NCBI GenBank assembly: GCA_003152955.1
Contig: PMBQ01000418.1
Location: forward strand, 1,053 to 7,473
Direction: 5' to 3'
DNA: 6,421 nucleotides
Source: Candidatus Bathyarchaeota archaeon
GTDB taxonomy: Archaea; Thermoproteota; Bathyarchaeia; 40CM-2-53-6; FEN-987
A model generated the notes under the pieces. The model had not been told where the DNA came from and searched no databases. It saw only the letters and a program-made list of their open reading frames with translations. This document shows, in pieces, positions 1 to 4,651 of this stretch. Within the stretch, counting starts at the first letter, position 1. The number at the start of each line of letters is the position of its first letter. The translations under genes were made by a program, and so were the position numbers.

Positions 1-33
1 CCCGACCTTGATCGGAATGGTGAGTTTGAATGA
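1..33 (+). CDS. C-terminal tail of an unknown upstream gene (partial)
   Basis: Frame 1 is open from the window edge and reads PDLDRNGEFE before a TGA at 31-33. That stop overlaps the ATG of the next gene by four bases (ATGA at 30-33), the usual signature of translationally coupled genes in an operon. Only ten hydrophilic, acidic residues are visible, so neither family nor function can be assigned. The ATGA overlap is the main reason to believe this is a real gene end; ten open codons alone would mean little. Confidence 0.5.
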   Translation, partial: PDLDRNGEFE

Positions 34-662
34 GAGCTTTCACAGAAATACGCTCAATCTTCAATCGCAACCGTCTTTTGATCGGGATCGTGGCTCTTTC
101 GTTTTTTGTCATGCTCATTGTCTCCGCTGTCGTCGCCTTCGCACTTCTTGAGACCTCCCCCAACTTTGAAGGATTCATTCGGAACATAATGGGGTCGGCC
201 ACAGGGTACGCTGCAATACCTTCGCCCTATACGAGCGACTTTTATCGACTGATCTTCCTCAACAATATCGGTCATTTCTGGAACCCAGCGCGTGTATGGG
301 TCTGGCTACCATTCGTTGGGATGCTCAGCCTAGGCTTCGAACTGATGTTGAATGCTGTAATGATAGGTGCAGTCATTTCTTTCGCTACTTTGACAAAAGG
401 TGGCGCCTACACGATAGCTGGACTGACACCTCATGGAGTTTTCGAGATACCAGCATTCATCCTCGAATATGCGGGGCTTGGTCGCTGGCACGTTACCGCG
501 ACACGTGCAATTTACACAAAATTGAGCGGTCGAAAGATCGATCGACCACTTGTAATTGAGGGGGTTAAGGATACCGTGTTCCTCTCACTACTCTCCTTGG
601 CGTTGTTCGCTATTGCAGCGTATGTCGAGACCTACGTTACGCCACGCTTTCTTGGCCTTTAG
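30..662 (+). CDS. SpoIIM-family (DUF95) integral membrane protein
   Basis: A 210-residue multi-pass membrane protein of the stage II sporulation protein M family (Pfam SpoIIM). The family is widespread in archaea and non-sporulating bacteria, where its role is mostly unknown. Hydrophobic segments lie near residues 16-40, 88-121 (probably two passes) and 182-199. Family hallmarks are the NN pair at 78-79, the motif TPHGVFEIPAF at 133-143, and the C-terminal AAYVETYVTP at 196-205. The start is well supported: an in-frame TGA lies directly upstream (27-29), a GGTGA Shine-Dalgarno-like site at 19-23 is six bases away, and the ATG overlaps the upstream stop as ATGA. Coupling implies that it works with, or is dosed with, the unknown upstream product. 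In bacteria SpoIIM belongs to a peptidoglycan-remodelling complex. That role should not be transferred to an archaeon, and a general membrane or transport role is only a guess. Confidence 0.9.
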   Translation: MRAFTEIRSIFNRNRLLIGIVALSFFVMLIVSAVVAFALLETSPNFEGFIRNIMGSATGYAAIPSPYTSDFYRLIFLNNIGHFWNPARVWVWLPFVGMLSLGFELMLNAVMIGAVISFATLTKGGAYTIAGLTPHGVFEIPAFILEYAGLGRWHVTATRAIYTKLSGRKIDRPLVIEGVKDTVFLSLLSLALFAIAAYVETYVTPRFLGL

Positions 663-672
663 CCAGTCTGCG

Positions 673-1416
673 TTACGCGATTTGATATGTGATTTGCACG
701 TTGACTGTGACCTGTAGCGTGCCTGGTTGAATTGGAGTTTGGGCAGCTGAAGCGGTTAGTCTCTGGGGGATAGGTTGGGAAATGTATCCTGGGTTTACTG
801 ACACAGGACCGAGTAGCGTGACGCCTAAGGTTGAAGCCATGGCCTTCGCCTTAGTGCCACCATCCTGAAGCGCCAGTTGCAAGGCCTGTTGTTCGATGGT
901 CACATACGTAGTTTGGGTCAATGTGAAGAGGACTCCCTGCACGTCATTGACCCCTGCGCCAATGGCAGCATCCAGCGCTTTGCCAACTAGGCTGAAGTCG
1001 GATAGAGTGACCTGAATAGCATTCCGAGCTGTATAACCCACTATCTTCGCGGGGGCTGTCGGATCCTGCTTGGGCTGATATATGGGTGTGAGAGAATAGG
1101 ACACAGTCTGTATGGCGCTCTTACCTATTCCAATATTTGCTAGCGCACCTATAACGCTCGACATTATGGCTGCATTGTCGCTGCTTGCCTGATTTGCTGA
1201 TGTCGATTGCGTCTGAACCGCGAGGAGTAGAAGAGCCTCATCAGGTGTCGCTGACACTGTCCCCTCCCCGGTTACTTGCAGTGTTTTCACCTGTGCAGGC
1301 GTGTTGGGTGATTGAAAGGTGACAGGACGACTGGTAGCTACGACGCTGATTAGGACTATGGCTACGATGGCGACCGCTACGAGGTAGTAAATTCTTCGTG
1401 CGGCAATTTCACTCAT
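673..1416 (-). CDS. SIMPL-domain (DUF541) protein with N-terminal membrane anchor
   Basis: A 247-residue protein with an N-terminal hydrophobic segment (about residues 9-28) followed by an extracytoplasmic SIMPL/DUF541 domain (about 45-245). Typical family landmarks are VTGEGTVSATPDEA at 48-61, the stretch around residues 102-131 (I-T-x5-L-x-P-x-Y, then I-x-GYTARN), and VGKALDAAIGAGVNDVQG at 144-161. The relatives are bacterial periplasmic or outer-membrane proteins such as E. coli YggE and archaeal secreted homologues; biochemical function is not established. I chose the ATG at 1416-1414 over the GTG six codons upstream (1434). The ATG has a near-perfect AAGGAGGTG at 1431-1423 six bases before it, and the longer form would translate its own Shine-Dalgarno site. 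The gene converges on the SpoIIM gene, with only 10 bases between the two stops. The family call is secure; the cellular role is unknown. Confidence 0.9.
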   Translation of the reverse strand: MSEIAARRIYYLVAVAIVAIVLISVVATSRPVTFQSPNTPAQVKTLQVTGEGTVSATPDEALLLLAVQTQSTSANQASSDNAAIMSSVIGALANIGIGKSAIQTVSYSLTPIYQPKQDPTAPAKIVGYTARNAIQVTLSDFSLVGKALDAAIGAGVNDVQGVLFTLTQTTYVTIEQQALQLALQDGGTKAKAMASTLGVTLLGPVSVNPGYISQPIPQRLTASAAQTPIQPGTLQVTVNVQITYQIA

Positions 1417-1422
1417 TCGTTG

Positions 1423-1431
1423 CACCTCCTT
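1423..1431 (-). promoter_or_regulatory. Strong Shine-Dalgarno site of the SIMPL gene
   Basis: On the minus strand the bases read AAGGAGGTG, almost the full complement of the archaeal 16S rRNA tail. The site sits six bases before the ATG at 1416 and decides the start. It is the strongest ribosome binding site in the window. Confidence 0.85.
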
Positions 1432-1540
1432 CACTTTAGGTCATGATGAAAGGACAGCTTTTGCAATAACCGTACGCTTTTGAACATATCGCCCACACTT
1501 TAGAAGTCACTCCGCTTCCGTGTTGCCACAGGAGACCTTG

Positions 1541-1557
1541 AAACCAACATTTATCTA
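1541..1557 (+). promoter_or_regulatory. Candidate archaeal promoter (TATA box) for the JAMM gene
   Basis: TTTATCTA at 1550-1557 differs at one position from the archaeal TATA consensus TTTATATA and follows an A-rich stretch (AAACCAACA) that could act as a BRE. Transcription would start about 25 bases downstream, near 1578-1582. That leaves a leader of about 40 bases before the ATG at 1619 and about 68 before the TTG at 1648. A weaker alternative core is ATTAAAGT near 1582-1589. This is pattern matching only. Confidence 0.4.
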
Positions 1558-1618
1558 GCGAGAATCGCCCCGGGCGTTGCCATTAAAGTCTACAATTGAA
1601 GCCTTATCAGGAGAACCA

Positions 1619-1681
1619 ATGGATACCAGTGAAGTTCGTGATGGCGATTGTTCAAAGTCTTCATCACAAATCGGGTCATAG
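1619..1681 (+). CDS. Possible 20-codon leader ORF overlapping the JAMM gene start
   Basis: An AGGAG at 1609-1613 sits five bases before the ATG at 1619. This is a much better initiation signal than the one at the JAMM start. The frame encodes MDTSEVRDGD followed by a serine-rich tail (CSKSSSQIGS) and stops at TAG 1679-1681, 34 bases inside the JAMM gene in another frame. It could be a translated leader whose ribosomes help start the JAMM frame. It could equally be the true JAMM N-terminus cut off by a one-base frameshift or sequencing error near 1646-1650, or chance. The peptide matches no family I recognise. Confidence 0.25.
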   Translation: MDTSEVRDGDCSKSSSQIGS

Positions 1682-2079
1682 AACGGATATCTCGTGACGT
1701 TAATCGGCCAGTAGAACGGATCGGGCTCCTCATGGGTACGCTAGAGGATCAATCGTTATGGATCAATGACATCATACCAGGAGAGGTTGAAATGAGTGAA
1801 GCCTCATGCGTCTTTCCACCACATCGTCTGGCCCAAGTGGCAAATGATATTGTGGAGGGGAGGATAAGCGGACGAATAGTAGGTTGGTATCACTCTCATC
1901 CTAGTCAGGGCCTGTTCCTATCGCAGACCGACGTCGAAACGCACATGCAATTCCACCAATTCTCTCCCTATGCGGTTTCGCTCGTGGCTGATCCAAGATC
2001 CGCCGAATTCGGTATCTGGATCCACGAGAATGGCATCGGAATAGTCCAAATGCCTTCAAACTATATTCATATCATTTGA
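1648..2079 (+). CDS. JAMM/MPN+ zinc metalloprotease (Rpn11-like isopeptidase)
   Basis: A 143-residue single-domain JAB1/MPN/Mov34 metalloenzyme. Such enzymes cut isopeptide bonds to ubiquitin or archaeal ubiquitin-like modifiers (SAMPs), or trim their precursors. The complete JAMM signature is present: Glu23 in ERIGLLMG, His82 and His84 in GWYHSHP, then seven residues to Ser92 and Asp95 (SQTD). The segment GWYHSHPSQGLFLSQTD closely resembles eukaryotic Rpn11/CSN5 active sites, so an active zinc site is expected. There are no additional domains. The start is TTG: an in-frame TGA at 1639-1641 rules out an upstream start, and the next in-frame Met is residue 29, inside the core fold. A GTGAT at 1638-1642 may be a weak ribosome site. 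No ubiquitin-like, E1 or proteasome gene is nearby, so the substrate is unknown. The 3' end overlaps the convergent HD gene by eight bases. Confidence 0.9.
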   Translation: MFKVFITNRVIERISRDVNRPVERIGLLMGTLEDQSLWINDIIPGEVEMSEASCVFPPHRLAQVANDIVEGRISGRIVGWYHSHPSQGLFLSQTDVETHMQFHQFSPYAVSLVADPRSAEFGIWIHENGIGIVQMPSNYIHII

Positions 2080-2683
2080 TTCTTCTTTTTCCACTTAACT
2101 TTCTTTCTTCGCGGATTATCAATTCCAGAATGATTCGTGCAGATTGGACACCAGACTGCTTCATCATCCTGACGCGTTCGTTCCAAAAATCCGACAGGAG
2201 AGCACGTGGGTATCCTCTCCGCTCGTAGTTCACGACCTGCAGCAGGATATCAATGCTATCGGCCGCATGCACTATCATAGCTTCCTTCGTCCTGCCTGCG
2301 ACGTATTGGTTCTGAATTGACGCATATTTGCGCGCTAGGTCTGGATCTCCGATACCTTTTGCAACGTGTTCCCAAGCGGTTCGCTCGATCTCGCGTTTCA
2401 TTGCCTCGCCCTTTGTTCCCATATATTCGAGATATGCCCTGCTAATGTCGAAGGTCAATGACTCGGCCAAGTCATGCAGAATTGCCATTCGCAGAACGCT
2501 CTCCATGTTGACCTTGACTCCACGCTTGGCTTCAAGATCAGCCAACAACATGGACAGTGCGCATGTAGAGAACGTGTGATCGGCGACGGATTCGACGTCT
2601 TGTAGAGAGATATCGTGACTCAGCCAACCGCTTCTCGGAATCGCTTTCATTTTGCTCAGGTTCAGGAGAAAATCTCGGAACAC
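2072..2683 (-). CDS. HD-domain 5'-deoxynucleotidase, YfbR/HDDC2 type
   Basis: A 203-residue HD-superfamily (HD_3) metal-dependent phosphohydrolase, close in length to E. coli YfbR (199 residues). YfbR removes the phosphate from dNMPs in the cytosol (EC 3.1.3.89) and so helps balance and clean the deoxynucleotide pool. All expected motifs are in order: an RxGW-like stretch with Arg17 and Trp20, ESVADH with His36, LHDLAES with His70-Asp71 and Glu74, FDIS with Asp79, a long helix rich in Glu/Arg, and Asp142 in HAADSIDILLQ. The GTG start at 2683 is preceded on the minus strand by GAGGAGG, five bases away. The internal Met12 has no such site. The C-terminus is basic (KRRIK). The gene lies head-to-head with the DNRLRE gene and tail-to-tail with the JAMM gene, so it is probably monocistronic. 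The physiological substrate could differ from dNMPs, as substrate range varies in this family. Confidence 0.87.
   Translation of the reverse strand: MFRDFLLNLSKMKAIPRSGWLSHDISLQDVESVADHTFSTCALSMLLADLEAKRGVKVNMESVLRMAILHDLAESLTFDISRAYLEYMGTKGEAMKREIERTAWEHVAKGIGDPDLARKYASIQNQYVAGRTKEAMIVHAADSIDILLQVVNYERRGYPRALLSDFWNERVRMMKQSGVQSARIILELIIREERKLSGKRRIK
2080..2110 (+). terminator. Candidate pyrimidine/T-rich terminator after the JAMM gene
   Basis: Directly after the JAMM stop the plus strand is a pyrimidine tract with five T residues at 2086-2090 and further TTTCTTTC runs to about 2108. Archaeal intrinsic termination depends on such T-rich tracts and needs no hairpin. The tract also encodes the lysine/arginine-rich tail of the minus-strand HD gene, which could explain the composition by itself. 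Confidence 0.35.
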
Positions 2684-2774
2684 AACCCCCTCCTCGAACT
2701 GGAACAGACTGTGGAATAGTAATAGTTATGGCTTTGACTTTGGTTCTTCGCGCCAGTTCGGTTGGTCAATTCAG
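2684..2774. promoter_or_regulatory. Short divergent promoter region between the HD and DNRLRE genes
   Basis: About 90 bases separate the HD start (GTG at 2683, minus) from the preferred DNRLRE start (TTG at 2775, plus). The only AT-rich core is AATAGTAATAGTTATG at 2715-2730, which contains a tandem AATAGT and reads as a TATA-like element on both strands. From there a start site about 25 bases away gives short leaders to both genes. The HD Shine-Dalgarno site (GAGGAGG, minus) lies at 2695-2689. No clear operator is visible. Confidence 0.35.
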
Positions 2775-3521
2775 TTGAAACTTCTTCCTCCGCTCATTCT
2801 TGGACTGGTCCTCGCGACCGTAATCGGGTTCTGGGCAAGCTCAGTCGCAACATTGACGCTCTTCCCGACAATGGATAATTATGCATGGCAATCAGTGCCA
2901 TATGCAAACAACGGTCATTCGGACAATTTTCAAATCACATCGGCGACGGTGGACCCGAAGAATATGAGGGGATGGGTTGCTTTTGATGTGCAGGGCATTC
3001 CATCTGGCGCGCTGGTGGTACGTGCTGATTTGCGGCTCCGGGTATGGTCCAAATCAGATAATGATCTATCAAAGGGGTTTGGAGATAGCACTGGTAGAGT
3101 TTACGGAGTTTATCGTATCACACAACCTTGGAACGAGTCTGGGGAGAACTGGGTAAATCAGCCCACATACTCAGAGGAGCGCTTCGCTAGTGCTAAAGTT
3201 CCGGGCGGAGATGCAGGATGGGCGGGCCCCCTGCTTTACATGGATTGGGATGTCACCGCTATTGTTCATGATTGGCAGTCCGGAGCCTCGAACTATGGAT
3301 TTGTTGTGCGTGATACCCAAGAGAACTCAACCATACTCTACTCAACTCAATTCTTCACTCACGATCAGGTTCCGAATCAAAGCTACTTCCCCAGATTAAT
3401 AGTGATGTACATCCTTCCACAATCACTACTTCTGCTGGTCGGCATTCTGCTCGTAGAGGGATTGGTTATTGCACTTATCTTTCGAGTGAAAAAGAATCGA
3501 ACAAAGAATCCTGCCAAGTGA
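2775..3521 (+). CDS. Membrane-anchored DNRLRE-domain surface protein
   Basis: A 248-residue protein (from TTG 2775) with a hydrophobic N-terminus at about residues 4-29, an extracellular DNRLRE-type beta-sandwich domain (about 33-212), a C-terminal membrane segment (about 214-236) and a basic cytosolic tail (RVKKNRTKNPAK). DNRLRE landmarks are DNYAW at 34-38, VAFDVQGIPSGA at 68-79, W119-NES, WVNQP at 126-130, WDVT at 158-161, W167 and NYGF at 173-176, and the closing YFPRLIVMY at 204-212. The domain occurs in many secreted archaeal and bacterial proteins, often carbohydrate- or envelope-related; binding partners here are unknown. The frame stays open upstream to a TTG at 2652, adding 41 residues. 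That start would overlap the HD gene and lacks a ribosome site, while TTG 2775 yields a compact signal anchor beginning MKLLPPL. The next gene starts 7 bases after the stop. Confidence 0.82.
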   Translation: MKLLPPLILGLVLATVIGFWASSVATLTLFPTMDNYAWQSVPYANNGHSDNFQITSATVDPKNMRGWVAFDVQGIPSGALVVRADLRLRVWSKSDNDLSKGFGDSTGRVYGVYRITQPWNESGENWVNQPTYSEERFASAKVPGGDAGWAGPLLYMDWDVTAIVHDWQSGASNYGFVVRDTQENSTILYSTQFFTHDQVPNQSYFPRLIVMYILPQSLLLLVGILLVEGLVIALIFRVKKNRTKNPAK

Positions 3522-3528
3522 TTCTTAC

Positions 3529-4527
3529 TTGGGAACTCTGCAGGAAGGAGCTCGAACTGCTGTCGAAGTCTGCATGTCCGTGAGGAAAGGCGAGCATGTT
3601 CTCGTTCTAACTGATCGGAATACGATTGAAGTGGGGAAGGCGATCTCTGATGCTGCTGAGATGGTTTCCGAAGGGAACGTTAAGCTTCTTGTGCTGGAAG
3701 ATTACGTAGAACGTCCCGCCAAGGAACCCCCAAAGCAGATTTTTGATCTGATCCCTTGGGCGAACGTCACTTACTATGCAGCAGAAAGCAAACCCGGTGA
3801 GCTTGCAATTCGAGGGCCGTTCATTCGAACTGCAATAAAGCATGCAAGGCACGGTCACATGCCTGGCGTTACGAAGGAACTCATGGAAACAGGAATGTGC
3901 GCTGATTATCACAAGATCTCTGACCTTACCAAGAAAGTTGAAGGCATGGTCAGGGCTTGCAAGAGGGCACGTGTCGCTACAAAAGCGGGGACTGAACTGG
4001 AGGTCGAGTTCAATCCTTCTTGGCGGTGGAAGGTCTGTGATGGACTGTATCCGAACGAGGGCATGTGGGGAAATCTACCGGAGGGAGAAATATTCACTGC
4101 GGCATACAGAGCCAACGGGAAGATGGTCATCGACGAACTGGGAGACTGGTTTAGCCCAAAGTACGGCGTTCTCGCCGAGACTCCCGTAACCCTTCAAGTC
4201 AAAGATTCGCGCGTCGACCTTTCTTCCGTAGACTGTTCGAATAAGCAGCTTCGGCAAGAATTCGTTCAATATCTAACCACTGATCCGAACAGCAACAGAC
4301 TCGGCGAGTTCGCGATCGGAACCAACATCTTCCTGGAAAGACTGACCGGAAACCTGTTGCAGGATGAGAAATTCCCGTCAGTCCACTGTGCCTTCGGTGA
4401 TCCCTATCCTGATGAGACGGGTGCAGATTGGCAATCTAAAACGCACGTAGACGGGATAATGTTGAAGTGCAGCGTCTGGATTGACGGCAGACAAGTGATG
4501 GATGAAGGCCACCACCTGACGAAGTAG
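3529..4527 (+). CDS. M29-family (aminopeptidase T/S-like) metallopeptidase
   Basis: A 332-residue cytosolic protein of the thermophilic metalloprotease family M29 (COG2309). These are two-metal aminopeptidases that release N-terminal residues from peptides. An N-terminal Rossmann-like half starts with the typical GARTAVEV...VRKGEHVLVLTD. The catalytic C-terminal half keeps all expected metal ligands and their settings: Glu187 in NLPEGEIFTA, Glu260 in LGEFAIGTN, His286 in SVHCAFGD, and His306/Asp308 in HVDGI. It is somewhat shorter than the 370-410 residues usual for bacterial AmpS/PepS, as in other archaeal members. The start is TTG at 3529, preceded by GTGAT (3518-3522), which overlaps the upstream stop. 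The later Met16 would cut into the conserved N-terminus. The 7-base spacing implies co-transcription with the DNRLRE surface protein, though a functional link is not evident. Peptidase activity is inferred from ligands; some COG2309 members have no proven substrate. Confidence 0.87.
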   Translation: MGTLQEGARTAVEVCMSVRKGEHVLVLTDRNTIEVGKAISDAAEMVSEGNVKLLVLEDYVERPAKEPPKQIFDLIPWANVTYYAAESKPGELAIRGPFIRTAIKHARHGHMPGVTKELMETGMCADYHKISDLTKKVEGMVRACKRARVATKAGTELEVEFNPSWRWKVCDGLYPNEGMWGNLPEGEIFTAAYRANGKMVIDELGDWFSPKYGVLAETPVTLQVKDSRVDLSSVDCSNKQLRQEFVQYLTTDPNSNRLGEFAIGTNIFLERLTGNLLQDEKFPSVHCAFGDPYPDETGADWQSKTHVDGIMLKCSVWIDGRQVMDEGHHLTK

Positions 4528-4590
4528 TTCGTAGGAATACGCTTATGACATCGTCCTATGATCGACCCGCCAGATTGCGTGAAGTCGCCC

Positions 4591-4621
4591 TAACGAAAGC
4601 AATAAGTAAGGACTTTCGTTA
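4591..4621. repeat. Perfect 9-base inverted repeat upstream of atpA
   Basis: TAACGAAAG at 4591-4599 and its exact reverse complement CTTTCGTTA at 4613-4621 flank a 13-base spacer, CAATAAGTAAGGA. In RNA the arms could form a 9-bp stem with a 13-base loop. In DNA they could be an operator for a dimeric regulator. The repeat lies 64 bases after the M29 stop and ends 30 bases before the atpA GTG. No T-run follows, so a classical terminator is less likely. Confidence 0.7.
4601..4609 (+). promoter_or_regulatory. Weak TATA-like element in the atpA leader
   Basis: AATAAGTAA lies in the spacer of the inverted repeat. It is the most TATA-like string close to the gene, and would place transcription start near 4630 with a leader of about 20 bases that includes the AGGGAAG ribosome-site candidate at 4640-4646. 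It matches the archaeal consensus only partly, so the call is tentative. The remainder of the 4528-4651 gap shows no better candidate. Confidence 0.25.
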
Positions 4622-4651
4622 ACACAGCCGCCTCCCAGCAGGGAAGTTATC

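Noticed and set aside
30..662. Evidence for sporulation from a SpoIIM homologue.
   Set aside because: The family is broadly distributed in non-sporulating bacteria and archaea; no other sporulation gene is present.
1417..1434. Longer SIMPL start at the GTG at 1434.
   Set aside because: It would translate through the AAGGAGGTG that is correctly spaced for the ATG at 1416, and the six extra residues add nothing to the signal anchor.
2728..2778. ATG at 2728 (MALTLVLRASSVGQFS) as an alternative start for the surface protein.
   Set aside because: It is in a different frame and stops after 16 codons; it has no ribosome site.
2579..2949. The 11-base string ATCGGCGACGG occurs at 2579-2589 and again at 2939-2949.
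   Set aside because: Both copies are within coding sequence of different genes, with no shared flanks or further copies noticed; likely chance.
3607..4269. Antisense and out-of-frame open stretches inside the M29 peptidase gene.
   Set aside because: The forward frame keeps all five metal ligands; the others show no domain or ribosome-site support.
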